Below, piece by piece: positions 35,540 through 45,017 of a stretch of 64,000 nucleotides of DNA. Positions within the stretch are counted from its first letter, which is position 1. The number at the start of each line of letters is the position of its first letter. The position numbers were made by a program, and so were the translations under genes. The notes beneath the pieces were generated by a model, which saw only the letters and a list, made by a program, of their open reading frames with translations, did not search any database and had not been told where the DNA came from. The DNA comes from Rhizobiaceae bacterium (GTDB taxonomy: Bacteria > Pseudomonadota > Alphaproteobacteria > Rhizobiales > Rhizobiaceae): the NCBI GenBank assembly GCA_016742175.1, contig JACVCH010000003.1, positions 62,001-126,000 on the forward strand, read 5' to 3'.

Positions 35540-37033
35540 ATGCAGGTTACCGAAACACTCAATTCCGGGCTGAAGCGCCAGATCAAGGTGTCCGTGCCGG
35601 CCAAGGACATGGAAGCCAAGCTCATGGAGCGGCTGTCCGACGCCAAGGGCAAGGTGCGCCTGAACGGGTTCCGTCCCGGCAAGGTTCCGGTCCAGCACCT
35701 GCGCAAAATGTACGGCCGCTCCTTCATGGCCGAAGTCGTCAACGAGATCATCTCGTCCTCGCCGCGCAACATTCTCGCCGAGCGTGGCGAGAAGGCCGCG
35801 ATGCAGCCCGAGGTCACCATGACCGAGGACGAGAAGGAAGCCGAGAAGATCCTCTCCGGCGGCCAGGATTTCGAGTTCTCGATCGACTACGAAGTCATCC
35901 CGGCGATCGAGGCCAAGGACCTCTCGTCCGTCAAGATCACCCGCCAGGTCTATGACGTGCCGGAAGAGGAGATCGAGGAGCAGGTCAAGAAGGTCGCCGA
36001 ATCCGCGCGCACCTACGAGACCAAGAAGGGCAAGGCTGCCGAAGGCGACCGCGTCACGATCGACTTCGTCGGCAAGATCGACGGCGAAGCCTTCGACGGC
36101 GGCGCTGCCGAAGACGCCAATCTGGTGCTCGGCTCCAACCAGTTCATCCCCGGTTTCGAAGACCAGGTCGTGGGCCTCAAGGCCGGCGACGAGAAGACGA
36201 TCAACGTGACCTTCCCGGCCGACTACGGCGCGCAGAACCTTGCCGGCAAGGAAGCGACCTTCGACGTCACGGTCAAGGAAGTCGCCAAGCCGGGCGACCT
36301 CGAGGTCACCGACGAAGTCGCCCAGCAGCTCGGCCTCGAATCGGCCGAGAAGCTTCGCGAGATCATCAAGGGCCAGATCGAGACCCAGTTCGGCGCGCTG
36401 ACCCGCCAGAAGGCCAAGCGCCAGCTCCTCGACGCGCTCGACAAAGAATACAAGTTCGAAGCCCCGTCCAAGCTGGTCGAGGCCGAGTTCACCAACATCT
36501 GGACGCAGGTCACCCGCGATCTCGAACAGGCCGGCCGCTCCTTCGAGGACGAAGAGACGACGGAAGACGAGGCGCGCGCCGAATACCAGCGCCTTGCCGA
36601 GCGCCGCGTGCGCCTCGGCCTCGTCTTGGCCGAGATCGGCGAGAAGGCGGGCGTGCAGGTCACCGACGACGAACTGCAGCGCGCTCTGTTCGAGCAGATC
36701 CGCCGCGTTCCGCAGCACCAGCAGCAGGAAGTCTATGACTTCTACCGCAACAACCCGGCTGCGCTCGCCAATGTCCGCGCCCCGCTCTTCGAGGAGAAGG
36801 TCGTCGATCACCTCCTGGCCGAAGTGAAGGTCACCGACGTCAAGGTGACCCGCGAGGAGCTGCTGGCCGAGGACGAGGATGAAGCGGCCGACGCCAAGAA
36901 GGCGGAAAAGAAGGCTGCGCCGAAGAAGAAGGCTGCCGAGAAGAAGGCCGACGCCGACGACAAGGCTGAAAAGGCCGAGAAGAAGGCGCCTGCGAAGAAG
37001 AAGGCCGCCGCCAAGGACAAGGACGCCGAATAA
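35540..37033 (+). CDS. tig: Trigger factor
   Basis: 497-residue ribosome-associated chaperone and peptidyl-prolyl isomerase. The N-terminal ribosome-binding domain contains the GFRPGKVP signature (about 41-48). An FKBP-type isomerase domain spans about 160-245 ([19 protein letters not shown]), and the C-terminal chaperone arms run to about 450. The last 45 residues are an unusual lysine/alanine-rich tail ending KDKDAE, present in some rhizobial homologues. The ATG at 35540 gives the expected [13 protein letters not shown] start; the frame extends upstream only through tRNA-proximal sequence. A strong terminator follows. Confidence 0.97.
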   Translation: MQVTETLNSGLKRQIKVSVPAKDMEAKLMERLSDAKGKVRLNGFRPGKVPVQHLRKMYGRSFMAEVVNEIISSSPRNILAERGEKAAMQPEVTMTEDEKEAEKILSGGQDFEFSIDYEVIPAIEAKDLSSVKITRQVYDVPEEEIEEQVKKVAESARTYETKKGKAAEGDRVTIDFVGKIDGEAFDGGAAEDANLVLGSNQFIPGFEDQVVGLKAGDEKTINVTFPADYGAQNLAGKEATFDVTVKEVAKPGDLEVTDEVAQQLGLESAEKLREIIKGQIETQFGALTRQKAKRQLLDALDKEYKFEAPSKLVEAEFTNIWTQVTRDLEQAGRSFEDEETTEDEARAEYQRLAERRVRLGLVLAEIGEKAGVQVTDDELQRALFEQIRRVPQHQQQEVYDFYRNNPAALANVRAPLFEEKVVDHLLAEVKVTDVKVTREELLAEDEDEAADAKKAEKKAAPKKKAAEKKADADDKAEKAEKKAPAKKKAAAKDKDAE

Positions 37034-37058
37034 GGCGTTCGTCCGGCTCGAATGAGGG

Positions 37059-37083
37059 AAGGGGTCCGCAAGGACCCCTTTCG
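37059..37083 (+). terminator. Intrinsic terminator after tig
   Basis: Perfect 9-bp stem AAGGGGTCC/GGACCCCTT with a GCAA tetraloop, followed by TTC. It begins 26 bp after the tig stop. Confidence 0.75.
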
Positions 37084-37150
37084 CATTTGCGGCCTTTCCT
37101 TTTGCACAATCGGACACGACATTGCCCGCGAAACGACAAGGGGATTCGCG

Positions 37151-38626
37151 ATGCGCCGACTGATCTTGGCTTTGACGATGGCAGCGACGGTGCTCGCGCC
37201 CGCGCACGCGCAGGAAGAGCGCAATCGCAGCCTGCTCGACATGTTCGGCTTCGGCAACGAGCGCACCGAACGGCCCGCTGAGGCGCCGGCGGGCGAGCGC
37301 CCCGTCCAGCGCCGGCTGCCCTTCAGCCAGAGCGAGGTGCAGCTTTCCTATGCGCCGCTGGTCGCCGAGGCCGGGCCTGCCGTCGTCAATGTCTACGCCT
37401 CGCAGCAGGTGCAGGCGCGCTCGCCCTTCATGGGCGATCCCTTCTTCGAGCAGTTCTTCAACCGCCAGATGCCGCCGCGGGTCCAGTCCTCGCTCGGCTC
37501 GGGCGTAATGGTCGATCCGTCCGGCTATGTGGTCACCAACAACCACGTCATCCGCGACGCCGACGAAGTGCGCGTGGCGCTGCCCGACGGGCGCGAATTC
37601 ACGAGCGAGATCCTGCTCAAGGACGAGTCGCTCGACCTCGCGATTCTCAAGATCGAGGCCGACGAGCCGTTTCCGTCCATCGCGCTCGGCGATTCCGACG
37701 CGCTGGAGGTGGGCGACCTCGTGCTCGCCATCGGCAATCCGTTCGGCGTCGGCCAGACTACGACGAGCGGCATCGTCTCCGCGCTCGCGCGCACCCATAT
37801 CGGCATTTCCGATTTCGGCTTCTTCATCCAGACGGATGCGGCGATCAATCCGGGCAATTCGGGCGGCGCGCTGGTCAATATGAGCGGCGAGGTGGTTGGC
37901 ATCAACACGGCGATCTTCAGCCAGTCGGGCGGCTCGATCGGCATCGGCTTCGCGATCCCGTCCAACATGGTCCGCGCCGTCGTCGACGCGGCCAAGGGCG
38001 GATCTGACTATTTCGAGCGGCCCTATCTCGGCGCGACCTTCGAGGCGGTGACGCCGCAGATCGCCGAGGCGCTCGGCATGACGCGTCCGCGCGGCGCGCT
38101 GGTGGCGAGCGTGGCGGCGGAAGGGCCCGCCGCCAGCGCGGGCCTGCGCCCGGGCGATGTCGTGCTGGCGCTGAACGATCGCGCGATCGAGCATCCCGAC
38201 GCCCTCGGCTACCGCCTCGCGACCCTCGCTATCGGCGCGACGGCAAGGCTCGGCGTCCTCAGCCAGTCCGAGGAACGCTCCGTCGCCATCACGCTCGTGC
38301 GCGCACCCGACGGCGCCGCGGGCGGCGCGGTGACGATCTCCGGCACGAGCCCGTTCGCCGGCGCGACGGTGGAGACCTTGTCGCCACGCCTCGCGCAGCG
38401 GCTGCGACTGCCCGAACAGGCGCGCGGCGTCGCGATCGTCGAGATCGACCGCTCGTCGCCTGCGGCAAGTCTTGGCCTCAGGCCGGGCGACATCGTGCAC
38501 GAGGTCAATGGCGAGGAGATCGACAGCCCGCAGGCGCTGGAAACGGCTGCAGCGGTAGAGACGCGCTGGTGGCGCTTTACACTCGAGCGCGAGGGGCGTT
38601 TGCTGCGCCAGGCGCTGCGCTTTTGA
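37151..38626 (+). CDS. DegP/DegQ-type periplasmic serine protease
   Basis: 491-residue trypsin-like protease/chaperone of the HtrA family. A signal peptide covers residues 1-20 (cleavage after AHA). The catalytic triad is His132 (TNNHVI), Asp162 (LDLAIL) and Ser237 (NPGNSGGA). Two PDZ domains follow at about 280-370 and 395-490, as in DegP/DegQ rather than the one-PDZ DegS. It would degrade or refold misfolded envelope proteins. It stands after the tig terminator, so it probably has its own promoter in 37084-37150. Confidence 0.94.
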   Translation: MRRLILALTMAATVLAPAHAQEERNRSLLDMFGFGNERTERPAEAPAGERPVQRRLPFSQSEVQLSYAPLVAEAGPAVVNVYASQQVQARSPFMGDPFFEQFFNRQMPPRVQSSLGSGVMVDPSGYVVTNNHVIRDADEVRVALPDGREFTSEILLKDESLDLAILKIEADEPFPSIALGDSDALEVGDLVLAIGNPFGVGQTTTSGIVSALARTHIGISDFGFFIQTDAAINPGNSGGALVNMSGEVVGINTAIFSQSGGSIGIGFAIPSNMVRAVVDAAKGGSDYFERPYLGATFEAVTPQIAEALGMTRPRGALVASVAAEGPAASAGLRPGDVVLALNDRAIEHPDALGYRLATLAIGATARLGVLSQSEERSVAITLVRAPDGAAGGAVTISGTSPFAGATVETLSPRLAQRLRLPEQARGVAIVEIDRSSPAASLGLRPGDIVHEVNGEEIDSPQALETAAAVETRWWRFTLEREGRLLRQALRF

Positions 38627-38638
38627 CGGACGAACCCC

Positions 38639-39961
38639 TTGGCCGACCTCTTCACGACGGATGACAATCAGGACGACCGCCGGCCGGTCGGCCAGCCGCT
38701 CGCCGACCGGCTGCGCCCGCAAAGGCTGGCAGACGTCGTCGGGCAGGAGCATCTGACGGGCGAGGGCGGGGCGCTGACGCGCATGCTGCGCTCCGGCACT
38801 CTCGGCTCGATGATCTTCTGGGGACCGCCGGGCACCGGCAAGACGACCGTCGCACGGCTTCTGGCCGGCGAGACGGGGCTGGCCTTCGAGCAGATCTCGG
38901 CGATCTTCTCCGGCGTCGCAGACCTGAAGAAGGTGTTCGAGACGGCGCGGCTGCGGCGCACTCAGGGGCGGCAGACGCTTCTCTTCGTCGACGAGATCCA
39001 TCGCTTCAACCGCGCCCAGCAGGATTCCTTCCTGCCGGTGATGGAAGACGGCACCGTCATTCTCGTCGGCGCGACGACCGAGAACCCGTCCTTCGAGCTC
39101 AATGCCGCGCTTTTGTCGCGGGCGCGCGTGCTGACCTTCCACCCGCTCGACGGCGACAGCATCGAGCGGCTTCTGGTCCGCGCCGAGGAGAACGAACAAA
39201 AGCCGCTGCCGCTCGATGAAGAAGCGCGCGCGGTCCTGCTGCGCATGGCGGACGGCGACGGACGCGCTTCGCTGACGCTCGCCGAGGAAATCTGGCGCGC
39301 GGCGACCAGTGGCGAAATCTTCGATGCCGAAGGCCTGCAGCGCATCGTCCAGCGCCGGGCGCCGGTCTACGACAAGGGCCAAGACGGGCACTACAACCTG
39401 ATCTCGGCGCTGCACAAGTCGGTGCGCGGCTCGGACCCGGATGCGGCGCTCTACTATCTGGCGCGCATGCTCGATGCGGGCGAGGACCCGCTCTATCTCG
39501 GCCGCCGCCTGGTGCGCATGGCGTCGGAGGATATCGGCCTTGCCGACCCGCAGGCGCTGGCGATCACGCTCGCGGCCAAGGATGCCTACGACTATCTCGG
39601 CTCACCCGAGGGCGAACTGGCGCTGGCCGAGGCCTGCGTCTATCTCGCGACGGCGCCGAAATCGAACGGCGTCTACACCGCCTACAAGGCGGCGATGCGG
39701 GCGGCGAAAGAGAACGGTTCGCTGCTTCCGCCCAAGCACATCCTCAATGCGCCGACCAAGCTGATGAAGTCGGAAGGCTACGGCACCGGCTATTTCTACG
39801 ACCACGACGCGCCCGACGCCTTCTCGGGCCAGGACTATTTCCCCGACGCGCTCGGCCGGCAGAAATTCTACGACCCGCCCGATCGCGGTTTCGAGCGCGA
39901 GATCCGGAAGCGCCTCGACTACTGGCAGAAACTGCGCACGGAACGCCAATCGGGCGGTTGA
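38639..39961 (+). CDS. rarA: Replication-associated recombination protein A (RarA/MgsA)
   Basis: 440-residue AAA+ clamp-loader-like ATPase acting at stalled replication forks. It opens with PLADRLRPQRLADVVGQEHL; Walker A GPPGTGKTT is at about 62-70, Walker B LLFVDEIHRFN at about 114-123 and the sensor-1 VGATTENPSF near 140. The C-terminal tetramerisation domain ends with YFPDALGRQKFYDPPDRG. The start is TTG at 38639, 12 bp after the protease gene; ATG alternatives would remove the N-terminal VGQ box. Confidence 0.95.
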   Translation: MADLFTTDDNQDDRRPVGQPLADRLRPQRLADVVGQEHLTGEGGALTRMLRSGTLGSMIFWGPPGTGKTTVARLLAGETGLAFEQISAIFSGVADLKKVFETARLRRTQGRQTLLFVDEIHRFNRAQQDSFLPVMEDGTVILVGATTENPSFELNAALLSRARVLTFHPLDGDSIERLLVRAEENEQKPLPLDEEARAVLLRMADGDGRASLTLAEEIWRAATSGEIFDAEGLQRIVQRRAPVYDKGQDGHYNLISALHKSVRGSDPDAALYYLARMLDAGEDPLYLGRRLVRMASEDIGLADPQALAITLAAKDAYDYLGSPEGELALAEACVYLATAPKSNGVYTAYKAAMRAAKENGSLLPPKHILNAPTKLMKSEGYGTGYFYDHDAPDAFSGQDYFPDALGRQKFYDPPDRGFEREIRKRLDYWQKLRTERQSGG

Positions 39962-40052
39962 GCCGCTGGATTGCAGTTTTCGACGCCCTGAACCTCGCGC
40001 CTGCGGGTTTGGGGTGCTATGGGCGCTCTTCATACGCGAAAAGAGAATGAGA

Positions 40053-41030
40053 ATGGCAGGCGTCGAGCAGATCGCAGTGGCAAACGACGAGTCGGGCATG
40101 CGCCTCGACCGCTGGTTCAAGATTCACTATCCGGGCCTCGGCTTCGGCCCGCTGCAAAAGCTCCTGCGCTCGGGCCAGATCCGCGTCGACGGCGGCCGGG
40201 TGAAGTCCGACACGCGCCTCCAGCCCGGCCAGCATGTGCGCATCCCGCCGATCGCCGCCGACCGCAAGTCCGGACCCGTCACGGCCCGCACCATGCGCGG
40301 CGAGGACGACGGCGAGGTGCTGGCGAAGATGACGCTCTACGAGGACAAGAAGGTCATCGTCTTCGACAAGCCGGCGGGCCTTGCCGTCCAGGGCGGCTCG
40401 GGCATCACGCGCAGCGTCGATTCCATGCTCGAGGCGCTGCGCAGCCAGAAGGGCGAGAAGCCGCGCCTCGTCCACCGGCTCGACCGCGACACCTCCGGCG
40501 TCCTTGTCGTCGCGCGCACGCGGCTTGCTGCGATGAAGCTTGCCGAGGCCTTCCGCCACCGCGAGACGAAGAAGACGTACTGGGCGCTGGTGAAGGGCGT
40601 GCCGCCGAAGCGCGAGGACAAGATCTCCACTTGGATGGTCAAGGAATCCACCATCGACGGCGACCGGATGCGCATCGCCGACCATGGCGAGAAGGGCGCC
40701 GACCACGCCGTCTCCTTCTACCGGATCGTCGAGCAGGCCGCACAGACGATGTCGTGGCTGGAGATGGAGCCCTATACCGGCCGCACGCACCAGCTTCGCG
40801 TCCACGCCGCCCATATCGGCTGCCCGATCCTCGGCGACCCGAAATATTTCGAGGCCGACAAGAACTACGACTTCCCGGGCGGGATGCAGAAGCGCCTGCA
40901 CCTCCACGCGCGCCGCATCATCATTCCGCATCCCGATGGCGGCAAGATCGACGTCACGGCGCAATTGCCGCCGCACATGAAGCAGAGCTGGAACCTGCTC
41001 GGCTTCGACGAGAATTCCGCGGACGACTGA
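40053..41030 (+). CDS. RluC/RluD family 23S rRNA pseudouridine synthase
   Basis: 325-residue enzyme with an N-terminal S4 RNA-binding domain (about 15-65) and a pseudouridine synthase domain. The catalytic loop is HRLDRDTSG at 141-149 with Asp144 as the nucleophile candidate. YTGRTHQLRVHAAHIG near 235 is the second family motif. RluC is the most likely identity given size and the rarA neighbour, but RluD cannot be excluded by eye. An ATG two codons upstream (40047) is an alternative start. It is followed by the EamA transporter after one base. Confidence 0.9.
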   Translation: MAGVEQIAVANDESGMRLDRWFKIHYPGLGFGPLQKLLRSGQIRVDGGRVKSDTRLQPGQHVRIPPIAADRKSGPVTARTMRGEDDGEVLAKMTLYEDKKVIVFDKPAGLAVQGGSGITRSVDSMLEALRSQKGEKPRLVHRLDRDTSGVLVVARTRLAAMKLAEAFRHRETKKTYWALVKGVPPKREDKISTWMVKESTIDGDRMRIADHGEKGADHAVSFYRIVEQAAQTMSWLEMEPYTGRTHQLRVHAAHIGCPILGDPKYFEADKNYDFPGGMQKRLHLHARRIIIPHPDGGKIDVTAQLPPHMKQSWNLLGFDENSADD

Positions 41031-41031
41031 A

Positions 41032-41958
41032 ATGGCCGAGGCAACCGCGACCAGCACCGACCGGCGTGACGCGATCGACAATTTCGCCGTCGCGATGATG
41101 CTGATGCTGACCTTCTCGTGGGGCATGAACCAGGTCGCCATCAAGGTCGCGAACACCGGCTACAGCCCGATCTTCCTGACCATCGCACGCTCGGCCATCG
41201 CCGCCGTGCTCGTCTATGGCTGGTGCCTGTGGCGCGGCATACGCCTGTTCGAGCGCGACGGAACCTTGTGGCCGGGCCTTCTCGCCGGTCTCCTTTTCAC
41301 CGCCGAGTTCGTCCTGATCTTCTTCGGTCTCGACTACACCACCGCCGCGCGTGGCTCGCTGATGGTCAACACCATGCCGTTCTGGATGCTTCTCGGCGCC
41401 CATTTCTGGCTCGGCGAGCGCATCACGGCGGTCAAGTTTCTCGGCCTGGCGCTGGCGTTCATCGGCGTCGTCCTCGTCTTCGCCGACCAGTTGTCGCTGC
41501 CCGACGCCGGCGCGCTTCGCGGCGACCTGATGTGCCTTGCGGCGGGCGTGCTCTGGGCCGCGACGACGCTCGTCATCAAGAAGTCGAGGCTGACCGACGC
41601 AAGCGCCGAAAAGACGCTGATGTACCAGTTGCTGGTCTCGGCCGTGGTCTCGATCCCGCTCCTGCCGCTGGCCGGGCCGATCCTGCGCGACGTTTCGCTG
41701 CTGGCGACCGGCGCACTTCTCTTTCAGACGGCATTCGTCGTCTCGTTCACCTTCATCCTGTGGTTCTGGATGATCCGGACCTATCCCGCCACCGGCCTGT
41801 CGAGCTTCGCCTTCCTGACGCCGGCATTCGGCGTCCTGTGCGGCGGCTTCCTGTTGAACGAGCCGCTGTCGATCAACATATTCGCCGCTCTGGCGCTCAT
41901 CGCGCTCGGGCTGCTGGTGGTGAACCGGCCCGTGCGCCGGCGCATCCCGCCCGCCTGA
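41032..41958 (+). CDS. EamA (DMT superfamily) transporter
   Basis: 308-residue inner-membrane protein with ten hydrophobic segments in two five-helix repeats, each an EamA domain (about 20-150 and 165-298). FSWGMNQVAIKVA near the N-terminus and the LGERITAVKFLGLALAFIGVVLVF-type segment, cited by LGERITAVKFLG, are typical. Such proteins usually export metabolites or amino acids, but the substrate is not readable. It begins one base after the pseudouridine synthase stop and 17 bp before the Atp12 gene, so all three may share a transcript. Confidence 0.88.
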   Translation: MAEATATSTDRRDAIDNFAVAMMLMLTFSWGMNQVAIKVANTGYSPIFLTIARSAIAAVLVYGWCLWRGIRLFERDGTLWPGLLAGLLFTAEFVLIFFGLDYTTAARGSLMVNTMPFWMLLGAHFWLGERITAVKFLGLALAFIGVVLVFADQLSLPDAGALRGDLMCLAAGVLWAATTLVIKKSRLTDASAEKTLMYQLLVSAVVSIPLLPLAGPILRDVSLLATGALLFQTAFVVSFTFILWFWMIRTYPATGLSSFAFLTPAFGVLCGGFLLNEPLSINIFAALALIALGLLVVNRPVRRRIPPA

Positions 41959-41975
41959 TATTTCGAGGACCGACC

Positions 41976-42770
41976 ATGCGCGACATCCTGAGCGATCTCG
42001 ACACCCCGTTCGTTTCGGACGAGAACCCGATGAAGCGGGCGCAAAAGCAGATGCGCACGCCGCTGCCCAAGCGCTTCTACAACGCGGCTTCGGTGCGCCA
42101 CGATCCGGCCACCGGCCATTTCGCCGTCGAGCTCGACGGCAAGCAGGTCCGCACGCCCGGACGCGCCGTCCTCGCCTTGCCGACCGAGGCAGCCGCAACG
42201 CTCGTCGCGAACGAGTTCGACGCGCAGAAGGACGAGATCAACCCGTTCGACATGCCGGTGCTGCGTATCGCCAACACGGCCATCGACGGCGTTTCGACGG
42301 ACACGCAGGCGGTGCTGGAAGACATCCTGCGCTACTCCTCGACCGACCTCGTCTGCTACCGCGCGGACGGACCGGAATCGCTCGTCGAGCGGCAAAGCGA
42401 GGCCTGGGACCGGATCATCGACTGGGCGCGGGCAAGCCTCGGCGCTCGCTTCGTCCTCGCCGAGGGCGTGATGCATGTCGACCAGCCGCGCGAGGCGATC
42501 GGCGCGATCGGCATTCACCTGAAGATGCGCGAGGAGCCGTTCCGGCTGTCGGCGCTCCATGTGATGACGTCGCTGACCGGCTCGGCGCTGATTGCGCTCG
42601 CGGTCGATGCCGGCGAACTGACGCCCGACGAAGGCTGGGCGGCGGCCCATGTCGACGAAGACTGGAACATCGCCCAATGGGGCGAAGACGGCGAAGCGGC
42701 GAAGATGCGCGCCGCCAAGAAGCGCGACATGCTGGCCGCGGCCGCGCTGATCGAGGCGCTGAAAGGCTAG
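41976..42770 (+). CDS. ATP12-family F1-ATPase assembly chaperone
   Basis: 264-residue homologue of the mitochondrial chaperone Atp12, which binds the F1 alpha subunit during ATP synthase assembly. Family features include LPKRFYNAASV, the LDGKQVRTPGRAVLALPT segment, DILRYSSTDLVCYRA and VHVDEDWNIAQWGEDGEA near the C-terminus, cited by EDWNIAQWGED. The family is restricted to alphaproteobacteria and eukaryotes. The C-terminal ALIEALKG tail is normal. Its TAG stop shares the palindrome CTAG (42767-42770) with the stop of the convergent YggT-like gene. Confidence 0.92.
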   Translation: MRDILSDLDTPFVSDENPMKRAQKQMRTPLPKRFYNAASVRHDPATGHFAVELDGKQVRTPGRAVLALPTEAAATLVANEFDAQKDEINPFDMPVLRIANTAIDGVSTDTQAVLEDILRYSSTDLVCYRADGPESLVERQSEAWDRIIDWARASLGARFVLAEGVMHVDQPREAIGAIGIHLKMREEPFRLSALHVMTSLTGSALIALAVDAGELTPDEGWAAAHVDEDWNIAQWGEDGEAAKMRAAKKRDMLAAAALIEALKG

Positions 42771-43129
42771 GACCTCGGCGTCAGGAACGCCTGGATGGCG
42801 CGGGCGATCTCGCTTTCGAGCGGGAAGGACAGCATGCCCATCACCGAATAGCCGAGCAGCCAGGGCATCACGTAAAAGCGGAACAGGAAGAAGAACCAGG
42901 CGACGTAGAGCGGGATCAGCGGCTCCAGCAGGAAGCCGGGCGTGATCGGGCGGAAGACGCGCAGGATCGGGTTCGTCGAGCGCACGAAAAAGCGCATGAA
43001 GAAGAAGTTCGAATCTTCCGAGAGGAAGAAATTCATCGCCGCCCGGCCGATGAGTGTCCACATGATGACGCCGAGCACGTAGTCGACGACGATCACCCAG
43101 AGCGGGAAACTACCTAGAGACTGTTCCAT
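42767..43129 (-). CDS. YggT-like small membrane protein
   Basis: 120-residue membrane protein with about three or four hydrophobic segments (8-30, 62-85, 88-108). FVRSTNPILRVFRPITPGF resembles the loop of YggT family proteins, in which an NP-x(3)-R-x(3)-P pattern joins two helix pairs. Half-length relative to duplicated YggT proteins. Function unknown. The start ATG at 43129 was chosen because the frame upstream runs through the terminator of the symporter. It converges with the Atp12 gene and the two stops share CTAG. Confidence 0.75.
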   Translation of the reverse strand: MEQSLGSFPLWVIVVDYVLGVIMWTLIGRAAMNFFLSEDSNFFFMRFFVRSTNPILRVFRPITPGFLLEPLIPLYVAWFFFLFRFYVMPWLLGYSVMGMLSFPLESEIARAIQAFLTPRS

Positions 43130-43151
43130 CGACCAAATCGTTAGCTGAGAC

Positions 43152-43186
43152 AAAAGGGCGGGGGCGGGACGATGTCCCGCCCCCGC
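43152..43186 (-). terminator. Strong terminator after the sodium/solute symporter gene
   Basis: A perfect 13-bp GC-rich stem (43158-43170 with 43174-43186) and a GAT loop are followed on the minus strand by CTTTTG. It starts 18 bp beyond the symporter stop and separates it from the YggT-like gene. Confidence 0.75.
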
Positions 43187-43203
43187 GGTGTTTTCAACCT
43201 GGC

Positions 43204-45003
43204 TTAGTGCGGGTCCAGGATCGGCTTGCCCGTCGGAATGCGGGTTTCGTCGACCATGCGCTGGATTTCCGCGTCCGGGGCCGGCGTCATCAGCGTGACG
43301 ACGACCATCGCGACGAGGCTGAACGCCATGCCGATGATGCCGAAGCGCAGATCGTCGAGACCCATGATCGGCGCTCCACCCGTATAGACGTACCACAGGT
43401 AGATCGTGCCGGAGATGAAGCCCGCTGCCATGCCCGCGATCGCGCCTGGCGTATTCGCCCGCTTCCACCACACGCCGAGGACGAGCGGGAAGAAGAGGCC
43501 CGAACAGGCGAAGCAGAAGGCCCATGCAACCGCGCCGAGAATGCCGGTGAGCTGCATCGCAGCCATGAAGGCACCTGCGGCGCCGATGATCACCAGAAGA
43601 ACGCGCGCGACGATCAAGCGATGCTTCGTGTCGGCCTTCGGGTCGATGACCTTGTAGTAGAGGTCATGGCTGAGCGCGTTGGCGATGGCGAGCAGCAGAC
43701 CGTCCGCCGTCGACATTGCCGCCGCCATGCCGCCTGCGGCAACGAGGCCGGAGATGACATAGGGCAGGCCCGCGATTTCCGGCGTTGCCAGCACGACGAT
43801 GTCTTCACGCATGAAGAACTCGTTGAGCTGAAGGATGCCGTCGCCATTGTGGTCGATGATTGCAAGGAAGTTGACGCTGCTCCAGTTCTGGACCCATGCC
43901 AGTGCCTGAACCTCCTCGATCGTCTTGCCGATGATCGCCGTCGGCAGGGATGGATCGAGAAGCTGCAGCTTCGTCAGCGTGGCGAGAGCCGGCGCCGTGA
44001 AGTAGAGCAGGAAGATGAAGAGCAGCGACCATGCGACCGACTTGCGGGCCGAGCGCACGGAAGGCGTGGTGAAGTAGCGCATCAGGATGTGCGGCAGCGA
44101 TGCCGTACCTGCCATCATGCAGATGGCCAAGGTGATGAAGCGCCATTCGGCCAAGGCGCCCGTCGGCTCGACATGCGGTGTGACCAGCGCCTTCATGCCC
44201 GCCACGCCTTCCGGCGGAGCAGTCAGTCCGTACTGGGCCTCGAGCCCGGTGATGGTCTGAACGGCTTCGCCATAGGAGAAGTGCGGAATGATGCCGAAGC
44301 CCTGTACGTTCGACATCCAGATGACCGGCACCAGGTAGGCGATGATCAGCACGATGTACTGCGCGACCTGTGTCCATGTGACGGCGCGCATACCGCCGAG
44401 CATGGAGCAGACCAGGATGCCGAAGAGGCCGAACCAGACGCCCCAGGAGAACGGAATGTGCAGGGCGCGCGCGGCGATCGTGCCGGTTGCGGTGATCTGC
44501 GCCGTCACATAGGTGAAGGAGGCGGCGACCAGGATGACGACGGCCAAAATGCGCGCGAAGTTGCCGCCGTAGCGCGTGCCGATGTAGTCCGGCACGGTGT
44601 AGCAGCCGAACTTGCGCAGGTAGGGCGCCATCAGCGAGTTCACGAGGATGTAGCCGCCGGTCCAACCGACGACGAAGGCGAGGTAGCTGTAGCCGCCGAA
44701 ATAGATACCGCCGGCCATCGCCACGAAAGAGGCACCGGACATCCAGTCCGCCGCAGTCGCCATGCCGTTGTAGACGGCGGGCACCTGACGACCGGCGACG
44801 TAATAGGCCTCCACTTCCATCGTGCGCGACATCCAGCCGATCGCCGCATAGATGAAGATCGTGAAGGCGACGAAGAGAATGCCGATCGTATCTGCGCCGA
44901 CGCCCATCTGTTCGAGGACGGCCATCAGCAGAATGAAGACGACGAAGCCGCCTGTGTAGAGGCCGTAGACCCGGCCTAGATTGTCGAGAAAACTCCCGTT
45001 CAT
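43204..45003 (-). CDS. Sodium/solute symporter, VC_2705-type large subunit, with an EF-hand loop
   Basis: 599-residue secondary transporter of the SSS family (ActP relatives) with 13 or 14 hydrophobic segments. GRQVPAVYNGMATAADWMSGASF-type sequence (cited by AADWMSGASF, about 85-94) and AAAMSTADGLLLAIANALSHD (about 427-447) form the sodium-site region. Between segments near 335 and 415 the loop contains D384-x-N386-x-D388-G-x-L-x-x-x-E395, a complete 12-residue EF-hand calcium loop, encoded at 43819-43854. It follows the DUF4212 small subunit by 14 bp, an arrangement characteristic of this subfamily. Substrate is probably a small carboxylate, by relation to ActP only. Confidence 0.93.
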   Translation of the reverse strand: MNGSFLDNLGRVYGLYTGGFVVFILLMAVLEQMGVGADTIGILFVAFTIFIYAAIGWMSRTMEVEAYYVAGRQVPAVYNGMATAADWMSGASFVAMAGGIYFGGYSYLAFVVGWTGGYILVNSLMAPYLRKFGCYTVPDYIGTRYGGNFARILAVVILVAASFTYVTAQITATGTIAARALHIPFSWGVWFGLFGILVCSMLGGMRAVTWTQVAQYIVLIIAYLVPVIWMSNVQGFGIIPHFSYGEAVQTITGLEAQYGLTAPPEGVAGMKALVTPHVEPTGALAEWRFITLAICMMAGTASLPHILMRYFTTPSVRSARKSVAWSLLFIFLLYFTAPALATLTKLQLLDPSLPTAIIGKTIEEVQALAWVQNWSSVNFLAIIDHNGDGILQLNEFFMREDIVVLATPEIAGLPYVISGLVAAGGMAAAMSTADGLLLAIANALSHDLYYKVIDPKADTKHRLIVARVLLVIIGAAGAFMAAMQLTGILGAVAWAFCFACSGLFFPLVLGVWWKRANTPGAIAGMAAGFISGTIYLWYVYTGGAPIMGLDDLRFGIIGMAFSLVAMVVVTLMTPAPDAEIQRMVDETRIPTGKPILDPH

Positions 45004-45017
45004 TGCGTCATCCCCCC

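Noticed and set aside
35303-39415. A 1370-codon open frame on the minus strand opposite tRNA-Leu, tig, the protease and rarA
   Set aside because: It is antisense to well-identified genes, covers a tRNA, and its translation is low-complexity and rich in Arg, Ala, Asp and Leu. It is a by-product of GC-rich third positions.
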